Shown here: piece after piece, positions 51,063 to 60,004 of the stretch | Numbering within the stretch: position 1 is the first letter of the stretch | Layout of the letters: each line of letters starts with the position of its first letter | Origin: Dyadobacter fermentans | GTDB lineage: Bacteria > Bacteroidota > Bacteroidia > Cytophagales > Spirosomataceae | NCBI RefSeq assembly: GCF_019924045.1 | Contig: NZ_JAHXBN010000014.1 | Location: 1-64,000, forward strand | Reading direction: 5' to 3' | Length of the DNA: 64,000 nucleotides | Position numbers and translations under genes: made by a program | Notes under the pieces: model-generated | Told to the model about the DNA's origin: nothing | Databases searched by the model: none | The model's input: only the letters and a program-made list of their open reading frames with translations

Positions 51063-53255
51063 ATGTCGGAAATAGATCGTCGGAAATTTCTTAAAATGTC
51101 TGCCGGAGTCGCCGGTGCAGGCGCGGCGCTGAATTTGGTGCCGCCATTGATCCGCAAAGCGTTGGCAGTGAAGGCGTATAACCCTACCAAAACGATCCGG
51201 GACGTACAGCATGTGGTAATTCTGATGCAGGAAAACCGCTCTTTCGATCATTACTTCGGTGCGATGCGAGGCGTCAGGGGGTTTGGTGACCGTTTTCCGA
51301 TCCCACTCGAAAGCGGTAAGCGTGCATTTGTACAGTCGGATGGTAAGCGGGAATATTCGCCTTACCGTGCCGATAAGAAGACGGTCAATGCGGCGCTGGT
51401 GAACGGCACGCCCCATGACTTTCCCGACACGCAAGCGGCCTGGAATCAGGGTAAGTATGGCTTCTGGCCGATGTTCAAAACGCCCTATTCCATGGCTTAC
51501 TACACGCGGGAGGAAATACCGTTTCAATATGCCCTGGCAGAGGCGTTCACGATTTCGGATGCCTACCATTGCTCCATTGCTACTGGTACTGACCCCAACC
51601 GGATCGTTTTCTGGTCGGGTGCAAATGCTGATCCCGAAAAGCGTGCCGCGGGCATCAATTGTACCGATACTGACTCCGAACCGGTGAACCTGCGCTGCTG
51701 GGTGGAAGGCAAAATGCCCGACCCCGGCTATACCTACCGGGGTAATGCATTCAAATGGGAAACGATACCTGACGTTCTGCAAAAGGCGGGCGTCAGCTGG
51801 CGTATTTACCAGGACCCTAATGACAACTGGACGGGCGCTATGCACGGCTGTCTGGCATTTGAGAGTTTCCGAACGGCCGAACCGGGCTCGCCGGTTTACG
51901 AAAACGGGATGAAGCACTGGTCGATCAGCGACCTGACGGAGCACGTCAAAAATAACACATTACCGCAGGTGAGCTGGGTATTGCCGTCGCAAAGTAATTC
52001 GGAACATCCCAGCGGGCCGTCGAGCCCGAACCGCGGAGGCGACTTTACCCACCAGGTGCTGACGGCCATTACTTCGAACCCCGAAGTATGGAGCAAAACG
52101 GTTTTCTTCCTCACATTTGACGAAAACGACGGGCTTTTCGACCACCTTCCGGCGCCGGCCGTACCTTCTTATAATGCGGACGGATCCCTGGCGGGTAAAT
52201 CGACGATCGATCTCGCCGGGATGTATTTCAACAACGACAAAGGCACCACGGAGTTTCCGAATCCTTTTTATGAAGCCAGTATGAAAAAAGGCGGACCGGT
52301 CAGGACACGCATTTACCAGGACAAACGCGACACGATTACGGGCAATATTCGCCCGTGGGGTATGGGGCCGCGTGTGCCGATGTACATTATTTCGCCTTGG
52401 AGCAAGGGCGGGTGGGTCAATTCCGAGGTTGCCGATCACACTTCCGTTGGGCAGTTTCTCGAAAAACGGTTCAATGTGGTTATCCCCGCGATCAGCCCCT
52501 GGCACAGGTCGGTTTGCAGCGACCTTACTTCCGCGTTCGACTTTGTAACGCCCAATGATCCGGTCTTCCCGCCGTTGCCCGAAACCGCCGACTATGTGCG
52601 CATTGAGGAAGCGTCCCGGCTGCTTCCCAAGGCTACCGCACCCGAATCACCCGGACCGTTGTTTCAGGAAAGAGGTACACGCTACTCCCGCGCGCTCCCG
52701 TATCACCTGCATACGCACGCGAAACCAGGCTCGCATAAAATGGCGCTGTTTTTTGAAAACAAAGGTGCCGCCGGGGTGGTATTTCATGTGTATGACCTCA
52801 AACATCTCGATCGGATCCCGAGGCGTTACACAGTGGAAGCTGGCAAATCGCTTTCAGATGAATGGGGACCATTTTCTGAATCTGATGGCTATGATTTAGA
52901 AGTCTTTGGCCCTAACGGTTATTTTAGACGCTTTTCGGGAAACAACCTGAGTGCGCCGGAAGTGGAGGCGAGCTATGACCTCAGCAAGGGCATTTTGCGC
53001 CTGGATTTTCAAAATTCAGGCAAATCGACCGTGGAAATGATCGTGTCGGATAGCTATGAACCATCGAAGCCTTTGAACGTCACGATACCAGCGGGGAAGA
53101 AGGTTGCCAGGGAATGGGCCTGTGGTAGCCATGGGAACTGGTATGATCTTACGGTTCGGTTTAAAACGGGTGGGACATATCAGCGTCGCCTTGCGGGCAG
53201 GATCGAAACGGGTAAGCATAGCATCAGCGATCCGGCCATGGCAACAGAGATTTGA
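51063..53255 (+). CDS. Tat-exported phosphocholine-specific phospholipase C
   Basis: I chose the ATG at 51063 (MSEIDRRKFLKMSAGVAG, a twin-arginine signal); total about 730 residues. The catalytic part (about 50-510) is of the phosphoesterase/AcpA type: ILMQENRSFDHYFGAMRGVRGF, CSIATGTDPNR, FDENDGLFDHLPAP and VPMYIISPWSKGGWV. Two C-terminal repeats of about 85 residues (ALPYHLHTHAKPGSHKMALFF ... and EVEASYDLSKGILRLDF ...) match the DUF756 pairs that complete bacterial phospholipase C of this family. It cleaves phosphatidylcholine or sphingomyelin, releasing phosphocholine, outside the cell. Single-gene unit ending in a hairpin terminator. Confidence 0.93.
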   Translation: MSEIDRRKFLKMSAGVAGAGAALNLVPPLIRKALAVKAYNPTKTIRDVQHVVILMQENRSFDHYFGAMRGVRGFGDRFPIPLESGKRAFVQSDGKREYSPYRADKKTVNAALVNGTPHDFPDTQAAWNQGKYGFWPMFKTPYSMAYYTREEIPFQYALAEAFTISDAYHCSIATGTDPNRIVFWSGANADPEKRAAGINCTDTDSEPVNLRCWVEGKMPDPGYTYRGNAFKWETIPDVLQKAGVSWRIYQDPNDNWTGAMHGCLAFESFRTAEPGSPVYENGMKHWSISDLTEHVKNNTLPQVSWVLPSQSNSEHPSGPSSPNRGGDFTHQVLTAITSNPEVWSKTVFFLTFDENDGLFDHLPAPAVPSYNADGSLAGKSTIDLAGMYFNNDKGTTEFPNPFYEASMKKGGPVRTRIYQDKRDTITGNIRPWGMGPRVPMYIISPWSKGGWVNSEVADHTSVGQFLEKRFNVVIPAISPWHRSVCSDLTSAFDFVTPNDPVFPPLPETADYVRIEEASRLLPKATAPESPGPLFQERGTRYSRALPYHLHTHAKPGSHKMALFFENKGAAGVVFHVYDLKHLDRIPRRYTVEAGKSLSDEWGPFSESDGYDLEVFGPNGYFRRFSGNNLSAPEVEASYDLSKGILRLDFQNSGKSTVEMIVSDSYEPSKPLNVTIPAGKKVAREWACGSHGNWYDLTVRFKTGGTYQRRLAGRIETGKHSISDPAMATEI

Positions 53256-53292
53256 AATATGCTAACAAATAAAAAATAGATTTTCGCAACGC

Positions 53293-53319
53293 GGACACTC
53301 GAATAGGGTGTCCTTTTTT
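53293..53319 (+). terminator. Terminator after the phospholipase gene
   Basis: GGACAC (53293-53298) pairs with GTGTCC (53308-53313), followed by six T. It lies 38 bases after the stop. The remaining gap to 53509 is AT-rich with no recognisable element. Confidence 0.7.
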
Positions 53320-53509
53320 ATGAGCTATAATAAATAGCCATTTCAATACGAAAAGCGCTTTCGTATAACCAGGATCGTTATTGTCAGGCACCCCCGATTA
53401 TCTCGTTCGGATAACCCATTGCTAATGTTTTATTGTTGAATCAACCTGTCGGGCCGATTGCTATCGCGATCCGGATGGGAATTTCTATGCCATTTGATTT
53501 AAAAACTAT

Positions 53510-55087
53510 ATGAAGACCTTCTCATTGTTCAATGCGGAGAGGGCAGGTGTGCTGTCTTTCATCAAAGCCATTGAACTAAAAAATTTAAAATTGGAGAAAT
53601 TTCGCATCAGCCAATCGGGATATTTGTATCCACGGTTATTTTTCGTTGATTTATTGGTTTTAGCTGCGTTTTGTTATCTGCTTTTACCGGTATTAATTTT
53701 CATCGCCGGATTTGTTAGGATTGAAATATTGGTCGTTCTCGTGGGATTGGTTGGCTATGGAATGTGCAGTGGAATACGCAACGTTAATTTTCTCGCTGAT
53801 TTCAAAATATTAATGAAACGAATGGCGTCGGAATGGTACGTGTGGCGCGGGCATTTGGTGTTGTTAGGCTTGCTGGCATTTATCTGGTTGTCTTTTTCCA
53901 GTATCGGTGGCATTGGTTACCGTAATTTTGATTCGGGTATACGAAGTTCTCTGTTATGGCATCTTGTAACCGGCTCCTGGCCTCTGTACTTTCGAAAGGA
54001 GTATTTTGGAGAAGCGTTCGGGTCGATTTCGGATAAGGCGTATGTCTACTACTTTGCCTATTACCTTCCCGCTGCGGTGGTGGGTAAATGGCTGGGCTGG
54101 AAGGCAGCTAATTTGGCTCTTTTCGCATATTCGTGGACAGGTGCGTTGCTTGCGCTCATGCTCGTGCGTATGTATGTGCGGCAACGCGGGTACGCCGTTA
54201 CGTTTTTTGTTTTCATCGGGATTTCCTTGTTCGGCGGAATGGACTATATTTTTAACGGGTTGTTAGGGTTCACCACCGATCGGTCCGAAATGTGGCTTAG
54301 CCCATTGCATTACTTTTCACATACGAGGAATTTGTTCTGGGCTCCGCAGCATTGTTTGCCTACCTGGCTGATAATTGGAGTTATATTGAATCATCGACAA
54401 ATCAGCCCGGCTTTAATGCGTATTTTTCCGCTTGTGTGCGTAGCATTGTTGCTTTGGTCGCCACTCTGCCTGATAGGAATTGCGCCATTTATATTATTAA
54501 TAATCAAACATCATAGGAAAGAATGGCTGCAATGGAATTGGACAAATGCATTGGCTTGTCTCTTGTTTGTTGTATTATTCGCTTTTATTGTTTCGAATGA
54601 TTTTTCATTCGGAATGGTTTACGCTCCGAATGTGATGGACGGCTATTGGGCACAATACACTCTTTTTGTAACTGCTGAGTTTTTAGTATTATCATCCGTA
54701 TTTGTTTTTGCAAACCCTAAAATTGTGAGAGATGACATTTTGATAGTCGCATTTGTATTGTTGTTCGCCATTCCAATTTGTCTTCTGGGGCGATGGAACG
54801 ATTGGAGTATTAAACTTTCTATCCCGCCGCTGTTTGTGCTGTCCATATTCGTGATAAAACAAATTATATGGCTGATCGCCACTAAAAAGAAACACATTTT
54901 AATAGCCGTTTTTCTTTTCTCCTGCTGTGCATTGACGCCACTAGAAGAGCTGGTTTATAGTGCTAGAAACTATCGTATTGCATTTGAAAACCCGCCTGAA
55001 ATCCGGGATTTTGGGCCCAATTATATCGTTTGGCAGCAGCTAGGCGACCCCGGAAGCTTTTTCTTTCGTTACCTGGCTCGGCCATAA
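53510..55087 (+). CDS. AT-rich orphan multi-pass membrane protein, possibly GT-C-like
   Basis: 525 residues with around ten hydrophobic helices (LFFVDLLVLAAFCYLLLPVL, HLVLLGLLAFIWLSFSSIGG, VTFFVFIGISLFGG, FLVLSSVFVFA, ILIAVFLFSCCALT). A first loop after helix 3 carries YRNFDSGIRSSLLWHLVTGSWPL, with acidic and aromatic residues as in GT-C glycosyltransferase or mannosyltransferase-like proteins, but no clear catalytic DxD was found. I do not recognise the family. Base composition and codon use are clearly more AT-rich than in neighbours and no partner gene is present, suggesting recent acquisition. Confidence 0.65.
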   Translation: MKTFSLFNAERAGVLSFIKAIELKNLKLEKFRISQSGYLYPRLFFVDLLVLAAFCYLLLPVLIFIAGFVRIEILVVLVGLVGYGMCSGIRNVNFLADFKILMKRMASEWYVWRGHLVLLGLLAFIWLSFSSIGGIGYRNFDSGIRSSLLWHLVTGSWPLYFRKEYFGEAFGSISDKAYVYYFAYYLPAAVVGKWLGWKAANLALFAYSWTGALLALMLVRMYVRQRGYAVTFFVFIGISLFGGMDYIFNGLLGFTTDRSEMWLSPLHYFSHTRNLFWAPQHCLPTWLIIGVILNHRQISPALMRIFPLVCVALLLWSPLCLIGIAPFILLIIKHHRKEWLQWNWTNALACLLFVVLFAFIVSNDFSFGMVYAPNVMDGYWAQYTLFVTAEFLVLSSVFVFANPKIVRDDILIVAFVLLFAIPICLLGRWNDWSIKLSIPPLFVLSIFVIKQIIWLIATKKKHILIAVFLFSCCALTPLEELVYSARNYRIAFENPPEIRDFGPNYIVWQQLGDPGSFFFRYLARP

Positions 55088-55094
55088 GCATCAA

Positions 55095-55126
55095 AAAAGG
55101 CCACCCATGAATGCGAGCGGCCTTTT
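55095..55126. terminator. Short bidirectional terminator-like hairpin
   Basis: AAAAGGCC (55095-55102) and GGCCTTTT (55119-55126) pair across 16 bases, between the convergent genes ending at 55087 and 55168. A- and T-runs on the two sides suit both directions. Confidence 0.5.
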
Positions 55127-55167
55127 GGAGGTGTGTGTTAATGCAAGCGGATTTAGGAATAGTAGCG

Positions 55168-56049
55168 TTATGCGTCGAAAAGCAGCGGAAAAAACTGCCC
55201 TTTTAATTTTTCACCCTTCGGCACGACCGGGACACCGTCGAGCAGTGTGGCATTGGTGTCGGATTGTGTGCCGTCGGCAAAGACATTGATTACAAATGCG
55301 CGTCGTGAGCGTTCCGAGCGGTTTTCATAAGATCCATGGACCATCAAAGGGTGGTGAAATGTGCCGTAGCCACGCTTCATTTCGATGGGAACGGGCTTGA
55401 ACTCTTTTTTCTGCTCGTCGGTCAGGTACTGCATCAGTCCTTCCATATCTCCGGCGAGTTCGGGCTTGTCGAGCAGGCCCCAGCGGTGGCTTTTAGGTAC
55501 ATAATAAAGGCATCCGTTCTCGATCAGTGAATCGTCAAGGCCGGTCCAGCAGGTTAGGTGCTGCATAGGCACTGAGCGCGTCCAGTAGGAATAATCCTGG
55601 TGCCACGCCACCACACCGCCATGCCTTGCCGGTTTGCAGAAAAGCTGATCGTGCCAGAACCGTACGGCCTTATTACCCAGCAACTGGCTGGCAGCCATTA
55701 CAAAAGCGGGATTCCACAGTACGTCATGGAAGCCTTCCGTCACACGCCACGCCCCGAGTGCGTGCAAGAGGACCGCATTGGGGTCGGCCGATTCGTTGGA
55801 ATGGAATTCGTAATATAAATGATGGCTCGGGTTGGATGGGTCGGTAGCAGCGACCAGTTCTTCGTTCAATGCATCCACCTGCCAATCTTCCAGCAACTTG
55901 ATGTTCGAGAGATAGCCGTTTTCGTGAAAAAACGCAACCTGCTCATCGCTTAGCCGGTATTGTTCCCATTCTTCGCGGCTGGCCGGCTGTTTGAACAGGT
56001 CGGATATTAATTCATGATAGGTGGAAAGATCCCGTGTTGCTACTTCCAT
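55168..56049 (-). CDS. Phytanoyl-CoA dioxygenase-family 2-oxoglutarate oxygenase
   Basis: 293 residues of the PhyH family. Fe(II) ligands are visible as HQD in VAWHQDYSYWTRSV and a distal His in TFHHPLMVHGSYENRS. The 2-oxoglutarate-binding arginine is expected in the SERSRRAFVINVFADG segment. These enzymes hydroxylate small molecules (lipid, osmolyte, phosphonate or natural-product substrates). Cytoplasmic, no signal peptide. It is divergent from an AraC gene with a 160-base gap, so regulated expression is likely. The substrate cannot be told. Confidence 0.88.
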   Translation of the reverse strand: MEVATRDLSTYHELISDLFKQPASREEWEQYRLSDEQVAFFHENGYLSNIKLLEDWQVDALNEELVAATDPSNPSHHLYYEFHSNESADPNAVLLHALGAWRVTEGFHDVLWNPAFVMAASQLLGNKAVRFWHDQLFCKPARHGGVVAWHQDYSYWTRSVPMQHLTCWTGLDDSLIENGCLYYVPKSHRWGLLDKPELAGDMEGLMQYLTDEQKKEFKPVPIEMKRGYGTFHHPLMVHGSYENRSERSRRAFVINVFADGTQSDTNATLLDGVPVVPKGEKLKGQFFPLLFDA

Positions 56050-56209
56050 GATTTTGTGTTCGGTGTTAGTTTTAGCGTTACAAATATGACGGATGTCATC
56101 TTCTCAGTGCATTGCTGATTTTGACTAATAACTAACTTATTTTGTATTAATATTGAAGTATTGATTTGTAATATCTGCTAAATAGGGTACAAAAGATTTA
56201 TTTCGAGCA

Positions 56210-57076
56210 ATGAAGGCACAATTTGAAGCATTCCAGCCGCTACCCGATTCCTCGTTCCGCATATTCGGGTATGAAGTTGCGGAATTTGATGCGCCGTGGC
56301 ACTACCATCCGGAGTATGAGCTCACGGTTATTCTCAAAAGCGAGGGGATTCGCTATGTGGGCAATAGTATGGAGAGTTTCGAGGCAGGCGACCTGGTATT
56401 ATTGGGTCCCAACCTGCCGCATTGCTGGAAAAACAGGCCGGATAATGCGGGCACGGCCAGTTCGATCGTGGTGCAATGGCCGGGCGAGTTTATGGGTGCC
56501 GGCTGGCTGGATGTGGAGGAGTTCAAGTCGGTTAAGCGGCTGCTGCAAATGGCCGGACAAGGTATCCGTTTTGACCAGGACGTGTCGGCGAGGGTGAAAC
56601 CCATGCTGGCCGAAATGCTGGAAATGCAGCCATTTTCCCGATTGATCAGGTTCCTGGAAGTACTTGAATTGTTGGCCGCCGTGAAGAACATCCATTTGCT
56701 TTGCGAGCAAGGATTTGCCTATCCTCTCAATTACGAAGACAACCAACGCATTAATACCGTTTACAACTACATCCGGGAGCATTATTCCGAACGCATTACG
56801 CTCGCTGCGCTTTCAGGGCTCGTGTATATGAGCGAGGAATCATTTTCGCGGTTTTTCAGCCGGACCATGCAAAAGCCGCTTTTTACTTTCCTCAATGAGT
56901 ACCGCATTAATATGGCTTCTAAAATGCTCATCGAAACCGATATGCAGGTGGCCGAGATCAGTTTTGCCTGCGGTTACGAGAGTCCGCCCTTCTTTTTCAG
57001 GCAGTTCCGTAAATTCGGAGGCATGACTCCCGCCACCTACCGCAAGCAATTCCGCAGCACCGAAGCCGAAGGATAA
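56210..57076 (+). CDS. AraC-family regulator with cupin sensor domain
   Basis: 288 residues. The N-terminal cupin (about 20-110) reads FDAPWHYHPEYELTVIL, with a HxH pattern, then GDLVLLGPNLPHCWKN. The C-terminal domain has the AraC HTH (ITLAALSGLVYMSEESFSRFFSRTM; MQVAEISFACGYESPPFFFRQFRKFGGMTPATYRKQFR). It is divergent from the PhyH-type oxygenase, its most likely target. Sugar- or small-molecule-responsive by family. Confidence 0.92.
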   Translation: MKAQFEAFQPLPDSSFRIFGYEVAEFDAPWHYHPEYELTVILKSEGIRYVGNSMESFEAGDLVLLGPNLPHCWKNRPDNAGTASSIVVQWPGEFMGAGWLDVEEFKSVKRLLQMAGQGIRFDQDVSARVKPMLAEMLEMQPFSRLIRFLEVLELLAAVKNIHLLCEQGFAYPLNYEDNQRINTVYNYIREHYSERITLAALSGLVYMSEESFSRFFSRTMQKPLFTFLNEYRINMASKMLIETDMQVAEISFACGYESPPFFFRQFRKFGGMTPATYRKQFRSTEAEG

Positions 57077-57165
57077 TTGGTGATACGAAAATGTGTTAAA
57101 AACTTTTTTGACCGGGAAAGAAGGTATATTTTCGGAGTATTAATCATCCAAACTCACACTCACTC

Positions 57166-57384
57166 ATGGAAATAGCAAACTTGCTTTCGGACATCATTCT
57201 CATTGCCACCGGTGCTTGGATAGTCTTCCAATTGGGGCGGCTTGTATATCGGTCAGTTCACTTTATTTACAATGCACTTTACGGAGATATTGTCCTGACC
57301 AACCCCAGAACAGGCAAGTCGGTCACTTTAGGGCGGCATCACCGGGATGGCCTTTCTCAGGAAATTCAAGATATCCTCGACTGA
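57166..57384 (+). CDS. Unknown 72-residue membrane protein, first of a coupled pair
   Basis: 72 residues: a hydrophobic N-terminal helix (ANLLSDIILIATGAWIVFQLG), then a basic/aromatic stretch (RLVYRSVHFIYNALYGD) and a polar tail with TNPRTGKSVTLGRHHRDG. No family is recognised. Its TGA overlaps the ATG of the next gene (TGATG), so the two are translated together. Confidence 0.65.
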   Translation: MEIANLLSDIILIATGAWIVFQLGRLVYRSVHFIYNALYGDIVLTNPRTGKSVTLGRHHRDGLSQEIQDILD

Positions 57385-57755
57385 TGCCAGCACGGCCGGG
57401 ACCTCCGGCAACTTATCCGAAAAGTAAAGCCATTGCGACAATCACAACTGCTTTGAGCGCGGTGATATTCAGAGTCCCTGACGGTACGTTGAAAGAAATC
57501 TTACTTGTAACGGTGGGGCTACTGGCTTACTTTGTGTATCATAGTTTTGTGATTATCAAACGTCTGGTTCTCCAAGAAGTTATCCACTGGGTTTCTTTGG
57601 CCTTAACTGAAAGAAAGGTAGAGAAGTATATCCGGCTACTGGAACTTGAATATCGTGACCCTGAAACTTCATCGGAAAGGTTGATGGAAATTAAAACCGA
57701 AATGAAACGATACAGGACTCAGCTGGCTCAGAAGCGGCTAGAAAGTCTGACCTGA
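57384..57755 (+). CDS. Unknown 123-residue membrane protein, second of a coupled pair
   Basis: 123 residues starting at the ATG that shares its A with the preceding stop codon; the longer upstream frame lies in the shadow of the first gene. Contains a central hydrophobic helix (LKEILLVTVGLLAYFVYHSFVIIKRLV) and a C-terminal charged helical tail predicted to form a coiled coil (KYIRLLELEYRDP, MEIKTEMKRYRTQLAQKR). No family is recognised. The pair is more AT-rich than the flanking genes. Confidence 0.65.
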   Translation: MPARPGPPATYPKSKAIATITTALSAVIFRVPDGTLKEILLVTVGLLAYFVYHSFVIIKRLVLQEVIHWVSLALTERKVEKYIRLLELEYRDPETSSERLMEIKTEMKRYRTQLAQKRLESLT

Positions 57756-57764
57756 CTTTACCTA

Positions 57765-58283
57765 CTACCGTGCCTTCGTAAACGTCTTCACCAGCTTCGA
57801 ATCGAACGTAACATCCACCACCGGGCCGCCGGAGGCTGACTGATCGAATTTTAATGTGCCGGCCAGATGATCCTGGGTGTCGGCGGTTAATGTCATGAAC
57901 TCGTTTTGCGCAGTGCCCGAATATTGTACCAGCTGGTTGTTCAGGCTGATCCAGTAAAGCAGCCGTGGCGCGGCGTCGAGATCGACCTGCAATCCTTCAA
58001 TGTATTGATCCACACAATTCATCGCGCCGCACGACTTGATTTTTTCATCCAACGTGTTGGTGGTGAATATCAAACGGCGGATTTTCTTGCCGCTGTCGAA
58101 GCCGTCGGGCCCGGCGATGAAGTAGGCCGACTTAATGTTCATATCAAAAGCTTTGCTGCCGCTTTTGTAAACCAGCTTACCTTTCCCAACGTCGGAGCGG
58201 GTATTGAAAGCGAATCCAAGCAGTACCAAGCCTGCCAGCAGCAAGTGGGAATGTGCGGGGCGAAAGCGGAAATGTGTTTTCAT
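57765..58283 (-). CDS. Secreted protein of unknown function
   Basis: 172 residues from the ATG ending at 58283 (MKTHFRFRPAH..., signal peptide ending near AFNTRSD). The mature part is rich in beta-type segments (GKLVYKSGSKAFDMNIKSAYFI, RLIFTTNTLDEKIKSCGAMNC, HLAGTLKFDQSASGG) with two cysteines close together, possibly a disulfide. No domain is recognised. It is convergent with the small membrane pair and divergent from the Gfo/Idh/MocA gene. Confidence 0.65.
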   Translation of the reverse strand: MKTHFRFRPAHSHLLLAGLVLLGFAFNTRSDVGKGKLVYKSGSKAFDMNIKSAYFIAGPDGFDSGKKIRRLIFTTNTLDEKIKSCGAMNCVDQYIEGLQVDLDAAPRLLYWISLNNQLVQYSGTAQNEFMTLTADTQDHLAGTLKFDQSASGGPVVDVTFDSKLVKTFTKAR

Positions 58284-58485
58284 AGGAAGGGGTGTTTGAA
58301 GTCGATTAAAAGTTAGGAAAAAACTGTGATTTTTTAGCCGCATTCCTATCCAGCGGGCAGGGAGTAATAGCCATTATCGGAGTATTCAGAGTAAATACTT
58401 GAAAAAAAGTGCTTAGACCAGTAGTAAACTTAGGTGAAGTACCTGTAATCTGTATATCCATTTCCTAAATCAAAAAATCACGTAC

Positions 58486-59949
58486 ATGGAAAAAAAGAAT
58501 ACCGTTCAAGACCAGCCTTCTTCGTCGCGGAGGGATTTCATTAAAGCGGCCGCGGGTACCGCCGCAGGCCTGATGATCGTCCCGCGCCACGTGCTGGGGA
58601 AAGGATACGTGGCCCCGAGCGACAAGCTGACTGTGGCAGGAGTAGGTGTCGGCGGAAAAGGAACGTCCGACATTGCCAATTTCTTCAAAAGCGGTAAGGC
58701 CAATATCGGCTACCTGTGCGATGTGGATGACAGACGTGCAGCCACCTCCGTTAAAAATTTCCCACAAGCCAAGTATTATAAAGACTGGCGGGAAATGTTT
58801 GAAAAAGAATCCAAAAATTTCGATGCGGTGTCAGTTTCCACACCCGACCACACGCACGCGGTCGTAGCGATGGCGGCCATGCAGCTTGGTAAGCACGTGT
58901 ATGTGCAGAAACCGATGACCCATGATATTTATGAGGCACGTATGCTCACCGAGGCAGCCGCCAAATACAAGGTAGTAACACAAATGGGCAACCAGGGCTC
59001 GTCCGGTGACGGTGTCCGCCAGTTGCACGAGTGGCACGACGCCGGCATTATCGGCAATGTGCATACCGTGTATATCTGGACTAACCGCCCGATCTGGCCG
59101 CAAGGTATACCCTGGCCGACCGACAAGCCGGCGGTTCCTAAAGAACTCGACTGGAACCTGTGGCTCGGTACGGCGCCTTACAAAGATTACGTCGAGAACC
59201 TGATCCCCGGAAGCTGGCGCGGATGGTGGGATTACGGCACAGGCGCATTGGGTGACCTCGGTTGCCACCTCATGGAAGCACCATTCCGTATCCTCGATTT
59301 GAAATATGCAGTAGATATGCAAGCGAGCGTAGGAAGCGTGTTTACGGCATTTGGCAAACGCGGCATTTTTCCCGACAGCTGCCCTCCGTCGAGCCACGCA
59401 ACCCTTACTTTCCCGAAAACACCTAAAACGAAAGGGCAAGTGACGATGCACTGGATGGACGGCGGAATCAAGCCGGAGCGTCCTGAAGAACTTGGAGCGA
59501 ACGAATTGTTCGGCGATGGTAACAGCGGGATCCTGTTCGTGGGGACCAAGGGCAAGATGATGGCCAGCGAATATGCTGCCAATCCACGCTTGCTGCCGCT
59601 TTCGCGTATGGAAGAAGTGAAGGTGAAACAGAAGTTCGCACGGGTGCCGGGATCGGCAGAAGGCCACTACGCGCAGTGGGTCGAGGGCTGTATCGCCGGT
59701 TATGGCAAGATGGAACTCAGCTCACCCTTCGAAAAGGCGGGCCCATTGACGGAGGCAATCCTGATGGCGAACCTCGCGATTCGTGGTGCGGATATGCCTA
59801 AACCACGTGCAACCGGTAACGGCTACGACTATCCGGGCGCTAACCTGAAAATGCTCTGGGATTATAAAAACATGAAAGTTACCAACTTCGACGAGGTGAA
59901 CCAGTGGGTGAAACGGACCTACCGCGAAGGATGGAGCCTGGGTGTTTAA
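58486..59949 (+). CDS. Tat-exported Gfo/Idh/MocA-type oxidoreductase
   Basis: 487 residues with a twin-arginine signal (SSSRRDFIKAAAGTAAGL). The Rossmann domain (about 50-170) shows VAGVGVGGKG for NAD(P) binding and VSVSTPDHTHAVVAMAAMQ. The substrate-side motif usually read as EKP is here QKPMTHD. The alpha/beta domain (about 190-440) has YIWTNRPIWPQG and DYGTGALGDLGCHLMEAPFR. Exported members of this family in Bacteroidota take the cofactor with them through Tat and act on sugars or glycosides in the periplasm (glycoside-oxidising or glycosidase-like). The substrate is unknown. It ends at a strong bidirectional terminator. Confidence 0.92.
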   Translation: MEKKNTVQDQPSSSRRDFIKAAAGTAAGLMIVPRHVLGKGYVAPSDKLTVAGVGVGGKGTSDIANFFKSGKANIGYLCDVDDRRAATSVKNFPQAKYYKDWREMFEKESKNFDAVSVSTPDHTHAVVAMAAMQLGKHVYVQKPMTHDIYEARMLTEAAAKYKVVTQMGNQGSSGDGVRQLHEWHDAGIIGNVHTVYIWTNRPIWPQGIPWPTDKPAVPKELDWNLWLGTAPYKDYVENLIPGSWRGWWDYGTGALGDLGCHLMEAPFRILDLKYAVDMQASVGSVFTAFGKRGIFPDSCPPSSHATLTFPKTPKTKGQVTMHWMDGGIKPERPEELGANELFGDGNSGILFVGTKGKMMASEYAANPRLLPLSRMEEVKVKQKFARVPGSAEGHYAQWVEGCIAGYGKMELSSPFEKAGPLTEAILMANLAIRGADMPKPRATGNGYDYPGANLKMLWDYKNMKVTNFDEVNQWVKRTYREGWSLGV

Positions 59950-59966
59950 TACAATGCAAAATGGAT

Positions 59967-60004
59967 AAAAAGCCCTTCTGTTTTTACAGAAGGGCTTTTT
60001 TACG
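59967..60004. terminator. Bidirectional terminator between convergent genes
   Basis: AAAAGCCCTTCTG (59968-59980) pairs with CAGAAGGGCTTTT (59987-59999) around a 6-base loop, with T-runs on both strands. The minus-strand amidohydrolase stop codon (60000-60002) lies inside the tail. Confidence 0.85.

Noticed and set aside
57216..57383. Upstream extension of the second small membrane protein
   Set aside because: It lies fully inside the first small gene in another frame and looks non-coding (RRYCPDQPQNRQVGHF); the TGATG start at 57384 is better.
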